NCBI GenBank assembly: GCA_030693065.1
Contig: JAUYBL010000038.1
Location: 283,314 to 347,313 of the forward strand
DNA: 64,000 nucleotides
Origin: Methylococcaceae bacterium
GTDB taxonomy: Bacteria; Pseudomonadota; Gammaproteobacteria; Methylococcales; Methylomonadaceae
Direction: 5' to 3'
Shown piece after piece: positions 9,767 to 19,832 of the stretch. The stretch's first letter is position 1, and each line of letters starts with the position of its first letter. The notes under the pieces were generated by a model that worked only from the letters and a program-made list of their open reading frames with translations, was not told the origin of the DNA and made no database searches. Position numbers and translations under genes: made by a program.

Positions 9767-10576
9767 ATGAATACTTCCGACGAAAATGTCCTATCGATAC
9801 TGCAATTGTCTGATATGCACATATTGTCGCAACCCGGTGCCACATTATTAGGCGTAGATACGCTGCATTATTTTCAAGCTTGCTTAAAACAAGCGCTCAG
9901 TTCCGACCAGCACTTTGATTTACTGTTATTGACCGGGGATTTGGCACAAGAACCTTGCATAACCAGTTATCAGCAGATATTAAAATGTCTGGAAAATTAT
10001 CCTGCTCTGCCCTGCCTTTGTTTGCCCGGAAACCACGATGATTATGACTTGATGCTGCAGGTTTTTAATACCGACAAGGTAAGTTGCAATAAACAACTAT
10101 TACTGAATAACTGGCAGGTGATTAATTTAAATAGTCAGATTCCTGGAAAACCCGGCGGTCGTCTATCAGAACAAGAACTGCTGTTTCTTAACCAGTGTTT
10201 AGATGATTATCCTGACCTTAATGCCATCATCGGAGTTCATCATCATTTTGTAAACTCCAATAGCACATGGATGGATACTATGATGATAGAGAATAGCGAG
10301 GAATTGCTGGCAATCGTGAGGCAATATCCGCAGATTAAAGTGTTAATCAATGGACATATTCATCAGGAATTAGGAGCGGAGATAGGCACCACTCGAGTAT
10401 TTGGCACGCCATCAACATGCTTTCAATTTAGTCCCGGCAGCACACAATTTAGTGTCGATGACACGCCCCCAGGCTATCGATTAATACATTTAGGTAAGGA
10501 TGGGGCCGTCCATTCTGAAGTAATCAGATTACCGGGACGGTTAACTGAACTGAAAGTCACTGACCATGGCTATTAA
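9767..10576 (+). CDS. cpdA: 3',5'-cyclic-AMP phosphodiesterase, CpdA type
   Basis: A class III metallophosphoesterase (269 residues) expected to hydrolyse cAMP. The dinuclear-metal motifs are in order: LSDMHI (DxH, residues ~17-22), GDLAQE (GD), LPGNHDD (GNHD), VHHHF and NGHIHQE. Co-directional with argA at a 9-nt gap, so probably co-transcribed, with no obvious link of function. Its 3' end overlaps rppH, on the other strand, by 4 nt. Confidence 0.9.
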   Translation: MNTSDENVLSILQLSDMHILSQPGATLLGVDTLHYFQACLKQALSSDQHFDLLLLTGDLAQEPCITSYQQILKCLENYPALPCLCLPGNHDDYDLMLQVFNTDKVSCNKQLLLNNWQVINLNSQIPGKPGGRLSEQELLFLNQCLDDYPDLNAIIGVHHHFVNSNSTWMDTMMIENSEELLAIVRQYPQIKVLINGHIHQELGAEIGTTRVFGTPSTCFQFSPGSTQFSVDDTPPGYRLIHLGKDGAVHSEVIRLPGRLTELKVTDHGY

Positions 10577-11118
10577 CGTTTGTAATCTGTCCCTATGGCG
10601 ATTTTATCAATTGCCAAAAAGCCTTCAGCTTTTACTGGTACAGAATCAATAGTAAGAATGCAACCCAGTTCGCTCATCGCCTTTTGATACACTTTACGCT
10701 TAAAGTAAACCACATCCTTTAAGGGCTCCCAATAATCTACCCAGCGCCAATTATCAAATTCCGGCTTCGGGCTAAGGTCAAAACGCACATTAGATTCATG
10801 TGATACTAAGCGCAACATAAACCAGATCTGCTTCTGACCAATGCATAAAGGCAATGAGTTTTTACGGATGTAACGTTCAGGCAGCTGGTATCTCAGCCAA
10901 TAGCGGGTCCGCCCCAGCACTTCAACATGCTGCCTTTGCAGCCCTGTCTCCTCCCACAATTCTCGATACATCGCTGTTTCTGGGTCTTCGTTGTCATTGA
11001 TACCACCTTGCGGAAACTGCCAGGAGTTCATGCCCATCCGCTTTGCCCAAAACACGCGACCCTCGTCATTGCAAAGGATGATTCCGACATTGGGCCGGTA
11101 TCCTTTAGAGTCTATCAT
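10573..11118 (-). CDS. rppH: RNA pyrophosphohydrolase
   Basis: Nudix hydrolase (181 residues) that removes pyrophosphate from the 5' triphosphate of mRNA, starting RNase E-dependent decay. The Nudix box is complete at about residues 38-60 ([20 protein letters not shown], then TG). The N terminus [17 protein letters not shown] and the [18 protein letters not shown] segment are diagnostic for RppH against other Nudix proteins. Confidence 0.95.
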   Translation of the reverse strand: MIDSKGYRPNVGIILCNDEGRVFWAKRMGMNSWQFPQGGINDNEDPETAMYRELWEETGLQRQHVEVLGRTRYWLRYQLPERYIRKNSLPLCIGQKQIWFMLRLVSHESNVRFDLSPKPEFDNWRWVDYWEPLKDVVYFKRKVYQKAMSELGCILTIDSVPVKAEGFLAIDKIAIGTDYKR

Positions 11119-11273
11119 GTCAAAAAACCTGTGTTATTACCTTGCCCGTGTCTTTAATTCGACTGTGTTAGAATCACATCAGGCAAGCTAGTTTTATAAT
11201 GCAACCATTGTTCCATAAATAAACTACAGACGCCATAGGGCTTATTTTTTTATTATTTCAGACAGGTTTAACC

Positions 11274-11957
11274 GTGAGCTTAGCAATTTTCGATTTGGAC
11301 AACACCCTAATTGCCGACGACAGTGACTTTTTGTGGGGACAATTTCTTGTTGATAATGGCATCGTCGATAAAGGCTACTACGAGAGCGCCAATACCAAGT
11401 TTTACGATGATTACAAGGAAGGCAACCTGGACATGGTTGAGTTTCTTAAGTTTTCTCTGCAACCTTTAGCCGATAACCCGGTGGAACAACTTTACAGTTG
11501 GCGCGAGCAATTTATACAAGACATCATCAAGCCTTTAATGTTGACGTCTGCTATAGAATTAATCGCCAAACATAAAGCACGTGGCGACACGTTAATGGTG
11601 ATTACAGCAACCAACCGCTTTGTTACTGAACCAATAGTTAATCTGTACGGTATTGAGCACTTATTAGCCACTACACCGGAATTTGTCGATGGCAGATATA
11701 CCGGTGGTTTTAGTGGCATTCCCTGTTTTCGCGAAGGCAAAGTAAAAACCTTGGAAAATTGGTTGCAACAGTCGAACCATACACTTGAAGGTAGCTGGTT
11801 TTATAGCGACTCACACAATGACTTACCGCTTTTACAACGAGTAGATCATCCAGTGGCTGTAGATCCTGATGAAAAGCTGGAACAGTTTGCCAAATCATCA
11901 AATTGGCCGGTAATAACACTAAGAGATGGTGTTTGTCCGGGCAATCACTTTAAATAA
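11274..11957 (+). CDS. HAD-superfamily phosphatase, subfamily IB
   Basis: A 227-residue SerB/CicA-like hydrolase with a GTG start. HAD motifs: IFDLDNTLI (nucleophile Asp and acid/base Asp, residues 5-13), VITATNRF (motif II), a lysine near 160 and YSDSHNDLPLL (motif IV). The cap is the helical type of subfamily IB. The substrate is unknown; phosphoserine or histidinol phosphate are possibilities for the wider group but nothing here selects one. Confidence 0.85.
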   Translation: MSLAIFDLDNTLIADDSDFLWGQFLVDNGIVDKGYYESANTKFYDDYKEGNLDMVEFLKFSLQPLADNPVEQLYSWREQFIQDIIKPLMLTSAIELIAKHKARGDTLMVITATNRFVTEPIVNLYGIEHLLATTPEFVDGRYTGGFSGIPCFREGKVKTLENWLQQSNHTLEGSWFYSDSHNDLPLLQRVDHPVAVDPDEKLEQFAKSSNWPVITLRDGVCPGNHFK

Positions 11958-11968
11958 CCGCTGAACCG

Positions 11969-12202
11969 TCATTTTTTCTTGATAAAAAATATTCGGCTGT
12001 CGGATTCTTTTATACACGCAATAATTTGATGACCGGTTTGATCGGTATAAACCCCAAAGTCCAAATGCGCCGCCGGATCTGTGGTGATAACCTTAACAAC
12101 TTCATCACTTGCCATTGTTACTAAAGCTTTTTTTAATCTAAGCAACGGCAAAGGACACTGCAGGCCACTAGCATCCACTTCAAAATGACATTCAATATTC
12201 AT
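11969..12202 (-). CDS. tusA: TusA-family sulfur-carrier protein
   Basis: A 77-residue protein with the family motif CPLPLLRLKKAL; the cysteine carries a persulfide in characterised members (tRNA 2-thiouridylation, molybdenum-cofactor sulfur supply, sulfur oxidation). Convergent with the HAD gene (11-nt gap) and divergent from cysG (80 bp). Several paralogues can exist in a genome, so the symbol is tentative. Confidence 0.8.
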   Translation of the reverse strand: MNIECHFEVDASGLQCPLPLLRLKKALVTMASDEVVKVITTDPAAHLDFGVYTDQTGHQIIACIKESDSRIFFIKKK

Positions 12203-12282
12203 GCTGGTTTTAAGTTATCTTGCATTTTGTAAGAGTGCTTATAATACCACCCCTTTTAAATCCAAAAATCATAGCCCTTAAA

Positions 12283-13671
12283 ATGGATTACTTCCCCGTT
12301 TTCATGAAACTCCGAGGCCAGCCTTGCTTGGTAGTAGGTGCTGGTGAAATAGCCGCCAGAAAGATCGAGTTATTACTAAAAGCCGATGCAAAAATAACAG
12401 TAATAGCGCGTGAAATAAGTAAACATGTATCTGAACTACAGGCATTACATAGCTTAAATATTCAACAAAAATCATTTTCTGCAGAAGATTTGCTTGATTT
12501 TAGATTGGTTATTTCAGCAACCGATAATCAACAAACCAATGAATTGGTCGCTCATACGGCTACAGTGAAAAACATCCCCATTAACGTTGTTGATAGCCCA
12601 GAATTATGCAGTTTTATTTTTCCAGCGATCATTGATCGTTCACCCATTATTGCCGCGGTTACCTCGGGGGGATCGGCCCCCGTATTGGCAAGATTAATTA
12701 GAGCTAAGATTGAGACCGTTATTCCCCCGGCTTACGGCAAGTTGGCTGGGCTTGCAGAAAAATTTAGAACCGCGGTTAAACAGACCATTAAAGTACCCGC
12801 ACAACGGCGAATTTTTTGGGAAAACAACTTTCAAGGGTCAGTTGCTGAATTGGTTTTTGCCGGCAAAGATCAAGAAGCTGCACAGCAATTATCAGAAAAT
12901 CTTGCCAAACACGAACAAGGCACCGATTTCGGAGAAGTTTATTTAATCGGCGCTGGACCTGGTGCACCTGATTTACTTACATTTCGTGCCTTGCGGTTAA
13001 TGCAGCAAGCCGATGTCATCGTTTATGACCGCTTAGTCTCGCCAGAAATACTTGAATTAGCTAGGCGTGATTCAGAAAAGATTTATGTCGGTAAGCAACG
13101 ACACAATCACGCCTTACCGCAAGAAGACATTAATACCCTGCTTGCCGACTTAGCCAAAGCAGGCAAACGTGTCGTTCGTCTTAAAGGCGGCGACCCTTTC
13201 ATATTTGGACGCGGCGGCGAAGAAATTGAAACCCTAATGCAACAAGGTATTAATTTTCAGGTGGTTCCTGGCATTACCGCAGCTTCAGGCTGCGCAAGTT
13301 ATGCAGGCATTCCACTGACACACCGAGATCATGCGCAGTCCTGCACCTTTGTCACCGGACATTTAAAAGATAACTCTATCAACTTAAATTGGGCGCAATT
13401 GGCTGCGCCAAATCAGACAATCGTTATTTATATGGGGCTGGTGGGGCTAGAAAAAATATGCGAGGCATTGATAGCTCATGGCAGCCCAAAAGACCTACCC
13501 ATTGCTTTAATACAACAAGGCACAACCGTTAATCAACGAGTCATCACGGGCACGTTAGAAACTCTGCCAAGCTTGATTATTGACAAAGACATTAAGCCGC
13601 CGACACTGATAATCATCGGTACAGTGGTAACGTTACACGACAAATTGGCTTGGTTTCATGGCGACAGTTGA
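12283..13671 (+). CDS. cysG: Siroheme synthase (trifunctional CysG)
   Basis: A 462-residue fusion that makes siroheme from uroporphyrinogen III. The N-terminal half (about 1-210) is the NAD-dependent precorrin-2 dehydrogenase/ferrochelatase (VVGAGEIAARK near residue 16; SGGSAPVLAR near 128, the region of the chelatase active site). The C-terminal half (about 215-462) is the SAM-dependent methyltransferase (YLIGAGPGAPDLLT, RLKGGDPFIFGRGGEE, PGITAASGCASYAGIPLTHR). The start at 12283 (MDYFPVFMKLRG) matches E. coli CysG; an upstream in-frame ATG adds 21 unconserved residues. Siroheme is the cofactor of NirB, encoded 14 kb downstream, and of sulfite reductase. Confidence 0.95.
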   Translation: MDYFPVFMKLRGQPCLVVGAGEIAARKIELLLKADAKITVIAREISKHVSELQALHSLNIQQKSFSAEDLLDFRLVISATDNQQTNELVAHTATVKNIPINVVDSPELCSFIFPAIIDRSPIIAAVTSGGSAPVLARLIRAKIETVIPPAYGKLAGLAEKFRTAVKQTIKVPAQRRIFWENNFQGSVAELVFAGKDQEAAQQLSENLAKHEQGTDFGEVYLIGAGPGAPDLLTFRALRLMQQADVIVYDRLVSPEILELARRDSEKIYVGKQRHNHALPQEDINTLLADLAKAGKRVVRLKGGDPFIFGRGGEEIETLMQQGINFQVVPGITAASGCASYAGIPLTHRDHAQSCTFVTGHLKDNSINLNWAQLAAPNQTIVIYMGLVGLEKICEALIAHGSPKDLPIALIQQGTTVNQRVITGTLETLPSLIIDKDIKPPTLIIIGTVVTLHDKLAWFHGDS

Positions 13672-13922
13672 TATTCTTTACTAACGCATATCAATTTATA
13701 GGGCGACTTAACATAACAGACGTCATAAAATATGCATTGATTAATACACAATTTAATTCATCTGTTGTTCATTGCAAAGTTTGATAATCGATGTCGGGAT
13801 TTATTCACTATTTGCATAAAACAATTGAAATTTACCGTTAAACTGCCTATCCTTTGCGCCGTTTAACTTTAAGCGAACTGTTCGGAGAGGATGGTTCTTT
13901 TTTTCCACCAAGAGAGGTCAAC

Positions 13923-14264
13923 ATGAAAATAACAACAATAGGTACTATCGCAGCAGTTGCTTTAATTGCTTTGAGTGGGCAAGCAGTCGCTGATGAAAAG
14001 TTGGAAATCGGTCAAAAAATTTATGAGCGTTCTTTCGGTCGCGGTTGTGGCACTTGCCATGACATCTCATCAAACCCACAATTGTTTGCTTTGGTAAAAG
14101 CAGGCACATTGGATAGAGCTAGATTTGAAAAAGTTCTAAAAGAAGGCAAAGGCGGCATGCCAAAAGCTATCGAAGAAGTTCTGAAGGTAAAAGCTGTTAC
14201 AACTGCAGGCTACGGCGAAGACCAAGCAGTAGATGCACTTTACGCTTACTTAGGCAGCAAATAA
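13923..14264 (+). CDS. Small periplasmic c-type cytochrome
   Basis: A 113-residue precursor with signal peptide (residues 1-22, cleavage after AVA) and one haem-binding CGTCH at about residues 42-46; a methionine in KGGMPKAIE is a candidate axial ligand. ATG at 13923 is chosen because it follows the AGAGAGG ribosome site and opens the signal peptide. The redox partner is not evident from neighbours. Strong terminator downstream. Confidence 0.8.
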   Translation: MKITTIGTIAAVALIALSGQAVADEKLEIGQKIYERSFGRGCGTCHDISSNPQLFALVKAGTLDRARFEKVLKEGKGGMPKAIEEVLKVKAVTTAGYGEDQAVDALYAYLGSK

Positions 14265-14276
14265 CACCTAAGGTAA

Positions 14277-14327
14277 GACACAAAAAAACCGCCCCACGCT
14301 TTGAAAGTTGGGGCGGTTTTTTGTGTC
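14277..14327. terminator. Bidirectional terminator between cytochrome gene and the next gene
   Basis: A long stem (GACACAAAAAAACCGCCCCA against TGGGGCGGTTTTTTGTGTC) with A- and T-runs on both arms, placed between two convergent genes. Confidence 0.92.
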
Positions 14328-14336
14328 TATCAATTA

Positions 14337-14921
14337 TTAATGTCGTTTGCCTAAAAAACTTGTTTTGATATGAGGAAGTCGTCTGCGAGTTTTTATCCAG
14401 ATGCCTGCGACAGCTGCCAACATTAATCCACACGAGCCGACAGTCGTATAAATAAGCCGCTTTAGCTGTGACATTTCCTGCAGCACTTGCTCATTTGAAA
14501 TGGCAGTTGGTTGGCTTTTTTCTGGCTCATAAGTACGAAGAATTTTAACGTCGTTTTTCAAATCTTCGATAGTGCCTAATGAGTTTGCAAAAGAACCGCC
14601 TTTAATGCTGCTCTCTAATGTTTTCAGCTTGCTTTCGATTGACCCACTAACCAAGCCCACGACTTGCCCTTTTAAGGTATTTACCTCGGCAGACAAGGCC
14701 GGATTCATTCCTTGAGCATAAGTTGCTGAGACTGAGTTTTTATAATCAGCAATAAAATCATCACTCGGCAGTAACCAAGCGCCAATAACCATAATCACAG
14801 TCATCAAAAACGCAATGACTGCCAGCAGCAATCGATTAACCTTCACCAGTTGCTGATGTGCAGGTATTAACCCGCTATCAATTTTAACTAGCGCTGATTT
14901 AGTTTCTCGCATATCGCTCAT
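14337..14921 (-). CDS. Unknown membrane protein with two membrane helices
   Basis: 194 residues, not recognised. Visible: a cytoplasmic-looking N terminus, a membrane helix at about 29-51 (LLLAVIAFLMTVIMVIGAWLL), a hydrophilic middle (about 55-155) with helical or coiled-coil character (LKGQVVGLV, SKLKTLESSIKGG), a second helix at about 158-175 (TVGSCGLMLAAVAGIWI) and a basic tail (KTRRRLPHIK). This resembles a small inner-membrane protein with a periplasmic loop. No domain assigned. Confidence 0.6.
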   Translation of the reverse strand: MSDMRETKSALVKIDSGLIPAHQQLVKVNRLLLAVIAFLMTVIMVIGAWLLPSDDFIADYKNSVSATYAQGMNPALSAEVNTLKGQVVGLVSGSIESKLKTLESSIKGGSFANSLGTIEDLKNDVKILRTYEPEKSQPTAISNEQVLQEMSQLKRLIYTTVGSCGLMLAAVAGIWIKTRRRLPHIKTSFLGKRH

Positions 14922-15064
14922 TATTTACTTCCTCTCAAGCCAGAAACAGACCGGCGTACTAACATTCATTTTTTTATAATAGTGATAACCGTCAGTTAGT
15001 CGGCGATTATACAAGCTTGATTGAAATTTTCCTTGTTTTGGTGCAACCAAATAGCACAAACAAA

Positions 15065-15095
15065 AACGGCATGAAGTGATGAGCTTCATGCCGTT
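15065..15095 (-). terminator. Intrinsic terminator of argG
   Basis: A perfect 12-bp stem AACGGCATGAAG / CTTCATGCCGTT with a 7-nt loop; on the minus strand it is followed by TTTTTG. It lies just after the argG stop. Confidence 0.88.
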
Positions 15096-15099
15096 AGGA

Positions 15100-16311
15100 T
15101 TATTTCAGTCGTTTGGCAGCTATGCGTAACCTTAAAGCATTGAGCTTGATGAAGCCTTCTGCATCTTTTTGATTGTAAGCACCACGATCATCTTCAAAAG
15201 TAGCGATACTTTCGTCGAATAAACTGTCAGTCTCAGACGCCCGACCGACAACGATAACATTGCCTTTGTAAAGTTTGATTCTGACTTTGCCGTTAACATT
15301 AACTTGCGACTCATCAATCATGGTCTGCAACAACTTACGCTCAGGGCTCCACCAGTAACCGTTGTAGATTAACGAGGCATAACGCGGCATCAATTCATCC
15401 TTCAAATGCGCAACTTCACGATCCAGCGTTAATGACTCAATCGCGCGATGTGCTTTTAACATTATCGTACCGGCTGGGGTTTCATAACAGCCGCGAGATT
15501 TCATACCCACATAACGGTTTTCAACAATATCTAAACGACCAATACCGTTTTCGCCACCCAATTTATTCAATTTTTCCAGCACTTGCGCCGGACTGTGCGC
15601 CACATCGTCAATCGCAACAATGTCACCATGCTGATAAGTTAACTCAATATAAGTAGCTTGATCCGGTGCGTTCTCTGGTGAAACTGTCCAACGCCACATA
15701 TCTTCCTCAGGTTCTGCCCAAGGATCTTCCAAAACACGGCCTTCATAAGAAATATGCAGCAGATTGGCATCCATGGAATACGGCGAGGTTTTACCCTTTT
15801 TCATTTCCACTGGAATGCCGTGCTTTTCAGCATAATCCAACAAAGTTTGGCGTGACGTTAAATCCCATTCCCGCCAAGGTGCGATCACCTTAATATCAGG
15901 CCGCAGTGCATAGGCGCCCAACTCAAAACGTACTTGGTCATTACCCTTACCGGTTGCGCCATGAGAAATCGCCGTGGCGCCGGTTTCATTAGCAATTTCA
16001 ATCAACCGCTTGGCGATTAACGGCCGGGCAATTGACGTACCCAGTAAATACTCGCCTTCATAAATCGTATTGGCACGGAACATTGGAAACACGAAATCAC
16101 GGGCAAACTCTTCCCGCAAATCTTCGATAAAAATGTCTTTAATACCCAAACTTTGGGCTTTTGCACGAGCCGGCTCAACTTCTTCGCCTTGACCCAAATC
16201 GGCAGTAAACGTCACCACTTCACAGTCGTAAACATCCTGCAACCATTTAAGAATAACGGAAGTATCCAAACCTCCAGAATAAGCAAGCACCACTTTGTTA
16301 ATTTCTGACAT
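15100..16311 (-). CDS. argG: Argininosuccinate synthase
   Basis: ATP-dependent ligation of citrulline and aspartate (403 residues). The N-terminal [11 protein letters not shown] is the ATP-pyrophosphatase loop (residues ~9-19); [12 protein letters not shown] binds citrulline and aspartate; [16 protein letters not shown] and the C-terminal [12 protein letters not shown] are typical. With argD, argF and argA, this makes four arginine genes within 13 kb but in separate transcription units; argH and argBC/argE are not here. Terminator directly downstream. Confidence 0.96.
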   Translation of the reverse strand: MSEINKVVLAYSGGLDTSVILKWLQDVYDCEVVTFTADLGQGEEVEPARAKAQSLGIKDIFIEDLREEFARDFVFPMFRANTIYEGEYLLGTSIARPLIAKRLIEIANETGATAISHGATGKGNDQVRFELGAYALRPDIKVIAPWREWDLTSRQTLLDYAEKHGIPVEMKKGKTSPYSMDANLLHISYEGRVLEDPWAEPEEDMWRWTVSPENAPDQATYIELTYQHGDIVAIDDVAHSPAQVLEKLNKLGGENGIGRLDIVENRYVGMKSRGCYETPAGTIMLKAHRAIESLTLDREVAHLKDELMPRYASLIYNGYWWSPERKLLQTMIDESQVNVNGKVRIKLYKGNVIVVGRASETDSLFDESIATFEDDRGAYNQKDAEGFIKLNALRLRIAAKRLK

Positions 16312-16535
16312 AGACCTTTCAATAACGTAAGTTAAAACTGCCGGGAATTATAACGGAAAAGCCACCTGCCACGGTAACCAAACAAGCACTGAGACAACAT
16401 AGTTACCCTTGCCTGCCAATTCAACAAATATTGTTCTACTGATAACCTGCCGCCGTCGTTAAACATGGTGAATTCAGAAATGTCGGGCGAGTTAGCTCAT
16501 TGGGCATAACACGGCAAGCGACGGAGGCAACGGCT

Positions 16536-16868
16536 TTATTCCAATAACAAAGCTGCAATACCTGACTTAGCATTACACTGCGCTATTGCTTCTGCTATCT
16601 GCAATTCATTCAATTTATGTTTAATGGCTTCAGTACCATTGAACTCAAACATCTGATAATCCTTTTTGGCAAAAGTAACAATTTGGCATTTCTTAAACGG
16701 CTGATTTTCAAAGGGCATGGTTGTAACCGTTAAATTCACTGGTGCAGTCCCTTCCGGGCTAGGCGCATAAATCAAAAATTCGCCTTTTATCGCTAGCACA
16801 GCACGATATTGATTGGCGGTAGTCAAATATAAGGAGCCTACTTCAACCTCTTGTTCTTTTAACTTCAT
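16536..16868 (-). CDS. Conserved-looking small protein, function unknown
   Basis: 110 residues, no signal peptide or membrane segment, mixed beta-strand and helix pattern (SLYLTTANQYRAVLAIKGEF; C-terminal helix LNELQIAEAIAQCNAKSGIAALLLE). I do not recognise a family. It has ordinary coding character, but the flanks are repeat-rich and no operon partner is evident. Confidence 0.5.
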   Translation of the reverse strand: MKLKEQEVEVGSLYLTTANQYRAVLAIKGEFLIYAPSPEGTAPVNLTVTTMPFENQPFKKCQIVTFAKKDYQMFEFNGTEAIKHKLNELQIAEAIAQCNAKSGIAALLLE

Positions 16869-16942
16869 CTTGCTAATTTCCTCGATTTATTTCATTAACG
16901 ACCATTTATAGGCGCCCAATTCTAGTCTCACAAAGCTATTTT

Positions 16943-17008
16943 GTACTCCGTCAAGCCCTTCGACTTCGGCCAGGAGAGCTATCGAAGTGCAGAATATTCT
17001 AGGTTCCC
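16943..17008. repeat. Fragment of the inverted-end repeat family
   Basis: Contains the AAGCCCTTCGACTT / TATCGAAGTGC words of the family interior and ends in AGGTTCCC, but the left terminus is missing. Confidence 0.5.
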
Positions 17009-17100
17009 TGATATTTAAGCAAGAATCGGATTATTATCTTCGCCGGTATTAGTGGTTTTGGTGTTGACAATGCTTGGGCCGAATCCTGTCATTATTAGTT

Positions 17101-17315
17101 GGGAACCTCGAAAAACTCACTCGTTCATGGTTCGACAAGCACGCCACGAACGGAACTCATTGATTTATAAAATGCCGTTCGCACTCGACTGCATGGAGAG
17201 CCTGCCCCCGCTGTATCGGGCATTTAGGAGTTAGGGCACCAACCGGAGGCACTTTTAGCGACGCCTGGAGCAGTTGCCGAGAGTTTATCGATGAGCAGGG
17301 GTTTTTGAGGTCTCC
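17101..17315. repeat. Dispersed repeat with inverted ends (copy B, enlarged)
   Basis: Begins GGGAACCTCGAAAAACT and ends GGGGTTTTTGAGGTCTCC, with the same GGTTCGACAAGCACGCCACGA interior as copy A plus an extra ~80 bp carrying a GGAGCAGTTGCCGAGAG word. AGTT lies directly on both sides, again consistent with a 4-bp target duplication. Together with 16943-17008 it fills most of the gap between 16869 and 17387. Confidence 0.75.
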
Positions 17316-17387
17316 AGTTGTATAGGAAATCTGGCTTATATCGATATTAACTGTTCAGATGTAACAAAAAACCCATGGAGTGTAAAA

Positions 17388-17738
17388 ATGAAAACGTTAA
17401 AATTAATCCTAATCGCCACAATGCTGATGCCAATCTCAGCAAACGCTGGTTTCAATGCGTTTATAAATGGCGAGAAGCTTCACGACAAATCAACAGCCTA
17501 TAAAAGCGGCGATATAGACAATGCCGAGCTCTATGATGCCGGGGCTTATGTTTATTACATAATGGGCGTTGTCGATGCAACAATTGGAACAGGTTTATTT
17601 TGCCCGCAAAATATCACGTCCGATCAAGCGGCAAATGTTGTGTCCAAATACTTAAATGAGCATCCGGAGTTATGGAACACAAGTGCCGACTCCCTTGTTA
17701 AAGCAGCACTCGCGAAAGAATGGCCTTGCCCAAAGTAG
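17388..17738 (+). CDS. Rap1a/Tai-like periplasmic protein
   Basis: A 116-residue precursor with a clear signal peptide (MKTLKLILIATMLMPISANA, cleavage near residue 20). The mature part has the pattern of the Rap1a/Tai family: a G-rich YYIMGVVDA helix, a cysteine in LFCPQ, a helix ending LNEHPELWN and a C-terminal cysteine (EWPCPK); the two cysteines probably form a disulfide. Founding members are immunity proteins for type VI amidase effectors, but many chromosomal homologues have no effector nearby, and none is seen here. Confidence 0.6.
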   Translation: MKTLKLILIATMLMPISANAGFNAFINGEKLHDKSTAYKSGDIDNAELYDAGAYVYYIMGVVDATIGTGLFCPQNITSDQAANVVSKYLNEHPELWNTSADSLVKAALAKEWPCPK

Positions 17739-17811
17739 TAGGCCTAGAAATAAAAGCACTGCTTTACGTACATCACTTACAACCGTTTAAACATGATATG
17801 CATTGCCTACG

Positions 17812-18861
17812 ATGAATTTTGCATCCGATAACTGGGCTGGCGCGCATCCTGCCATCTCGCAACGCTTGCTGGCAGCCTCCGCCGGATTCTCAGCGCCTTA
17901 TGGTGCTAGCAAACTAGATCTCAAGATCGAGCAACGCTTTAACGAGCTGTTCGAACATGAAGTGGCCGTTTACTTTGTCAGCACCGGCACAGCGGCGAAT
18001 TCCCTCGCTTTGGCTGCCGTCAACCGTCCGGGTGGAGTGTCCTTTTGTCACCGCGAAGCGCATATGCTGGAAGACGAATGCGGCGCGCCGGAGTTTTTTA
18101 CCCATGGCGCACGCTTAGCTCCGGTTGACGGTGACAACGGTAAAATCGACCCGGATAGTCTTAACGCTGAAATCCAGCGTTTTCCGCCCGGCTTTATCCA
18201 CGCTGGGCAACCGATGGCGATTTCCATCACTCAGTCGACCGAAATCGGCACGCTGTATCAGCCGGATGAAATCGCCGCCATTGCCGACATCGCTAAATTT
18301 TATGGTTTACCCTTGCACATGGACGGAGCCCGTTTTGCCAATGCCTTGGTTGCATTGAACCTCACGCCTGCGGAAATGACCTGGAAACGGGGTGTGGACA
18401 TCGTCTCGTTCGGCGCCACCAAAAATGGTTGCTGGTGTGCAGAAGCCTTAGTATTTATGAACCCGAAAATGGCCAAAGACTTACCGTTCATCCGTAAACG
18501 CGCCGCGCAGCTGCTGTCTAAAAGCCGGTTTATCGCTTGTCAATTTGATGCCTATTTACAGGATGGGCTTTGGTTAACGTTGGCACGGCATGCCAACACG
18601 ATGGCAAAGCACTTGCAAAACGGCATTGTTAATTCTAAAAATGCACGCTTAGCGTGGCATGCTCAAGCCAATGAAGTATTTTGCGTGTTGGATAAAGCGC
18701 ACGCTGATCAACTCCAGGAAAAAGGTGCTGTTTTTTATCAGTGGAATCCGCCACGCGCAAAACCCGGCCTGCTAAATCAAAACGAAGTATTGATTCGCTT
18801 GGTAACCAGCTTTGCAACAGAGGCTGATCAAGTGGATCGATTTCTTGAGCTATTGGGATAA
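17812..18861 (+). CDS. Low-specificity threonine aldolase
   Basis: A fold-type I PLP enzyme (349 residues) cleaving threonine or allo-threonine to glycine and acetaldehyde. Cofactor residues visible: STGTAANSLAL (phosphate), HMDGARFANAL (Asp to pyridine N) and FGATKNGCW with the Schiff-base lysine. ATG at 17812 is chosen; a TTG three codons earlier is the only alternative. It resembles the short Pseudomonas-type aldolase. The DsbA-like gene starts at its stop codon (TAATG overlap), so the two are translationally coupled. Confidence 0.88.
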   Translation: MNFASDNWAGAHPAISQRLLAASAGFSAPYGASKLDLKIEQRFNELFEHEVAVYFVSTGTAANSLALAAVNRPGGVSFCHREAHMLEDECGAPEFFTHGARLAPVDGDNGKIDPDSLNAEIQRFPPGFIHAGQPMAISITQSTEIGTLYQPDEIAAIADIAKFYGLPLHMDGARFANALVALNLTPAEMTWKRGVDIVSFGATKNGCWCAEALVFMNPKMAKDLPFIRKRAAQLLSKSRFIACQFDAYLQDGLWLTLARHANTMAKHLQNGIVNSKNARLAWHAQANEVFCVLDKAHADQLQEKGAVFYQWNPPRAKPGLLNQNEVLIRLVTSFATEADQVDRFLELLG

Positions 18862-19493
18862 TGGCCGACTCAATCATTTCCGACACTTGCTTATTTTATA
18901 TACATGACCCTATGTGTAGCTGGTGCTTCGCGCTCAGCTCAAACTTAAGTGCCTTACAAAACGACTTACCATCCAATATCCGGATGATTTTCTTGCTTGG
19001 CGGGTTGGCGCCGGACACAACAGAGCCCATGCCGACAGATTTACAGAAAGCCATTCAACAGACCTGGCGTCAAATAGAAAGAACTGTCCCCACTACCCGA
19101 TTTAATTATGATTTCTGGACAGAAAACACGCCGTTACGTTCGACGTATCCTGCCTGTCGAGCAATTTTAGCCGCCAGAAAACAGGGTGCTAAATTTGAGA
19201 GCCAAATGTTACAGGCGATTCAGTTAGCTTATTATCAGCAAGCTAAAAATCCATCGCTGGCAATAACCCTACAGCAATGCGCTGCTGAAATTGGCTTGGA
19301 TGAAAATGCGTTTATTAATGACCTGACCAGTCCGGCTATTGAAAGCGAATTACGCAGTGAAATTCAATTGGCCCGCAACATGGAGGTGACGTCTTATCCC
19401 TCATTACGTTTGCTACATAAGCAAAAACTGATTGCTATACCCATTGATTATCTAAATCATCAAACGATGATTGATTTAGTTAATTCCTATTAA
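18861..19493 (+). CDS. DsbA-family thioredoxin-like protein
   Basis: 210 residues without a signal peptide, so cytoplasmic. The active site CSWC at about residues 18-21 in HDPMCSWCFAL, followed by a helical insertion and a cis-proline region (VTSYPSLRLL), marks the DSBA/FrnE-like group. The role (disulfide oxidoreductase or isomerase, or glutathione-transferase-like) is not determined. Overlaps the stop codon of the threonine aldolase by 1 nt. Confidence 0.8.
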   Translation: MADSIISDTCLFYIHDPMCSWCFALSSNLSALQNDLPSNIRMIFLLGGLAPDTTEPMPTDLQKAIQQTWRQIERTVPTTRFNYDFWTENTPLRSTYPACRAILAARKQGAKFESQMLQAIQLAYYQQAKNPSLAITLQQCAAEIGLDENAFINDLTSPAIESELRSEIQLARNMEVTSYPSLRLLHKQKLIAIPIDYLNHQTMIDLVNSY

Positions 19494-19832
19494 TCTTTCA
19501 ATGTCGCTAGGTTCTGTTGACGTGTTGCCATATCGGTAGAATTTGCCATTTTGATTGGCATGAACAGAATAGAGTTAAGCGATAATGAGTGAGACCGCAT
19601 ACCCAAAATAAAGAAATTGCCGGGCATTCAGGTCGGCTTACCCGACACCTGTAGACGGTTTATTAGTGCGGCCTTGTGGATATTTTATCCAATCCCAATA
19701 AGTTTTTATTTTGAACCCCACATCCTAATCTTCTACTGCCTGCCCCAATTTTTGCGTGTCACCAAAGAATTAGATTCAAAAACCCACACAATTCAACTAA
19801 CCTAGCTGCTTTTACTTAAGGAGCAAACTGAA
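19494..19832. other. Gap upstream of HU
   Basis: No gene or repeat I can support. It must contain the HU promoter, but no consensus pair stands out; a ribosome-binding AAGGAG lies 8-13 nt before the HU start. Confidence 0.4.

Noticed and set aside
16480..16530. GGGCGAGTTAGCTCATTGGG, which resembles the 5' end of a tRNA
   Set aside because: No anticodon arm, T arm or acceptor pairing follows.
19617..19805. 62-codon frame upstream of HU
   Set aside because: Codon use and amino-acid composition look random; it overlaps the region where the HU promoter should be.
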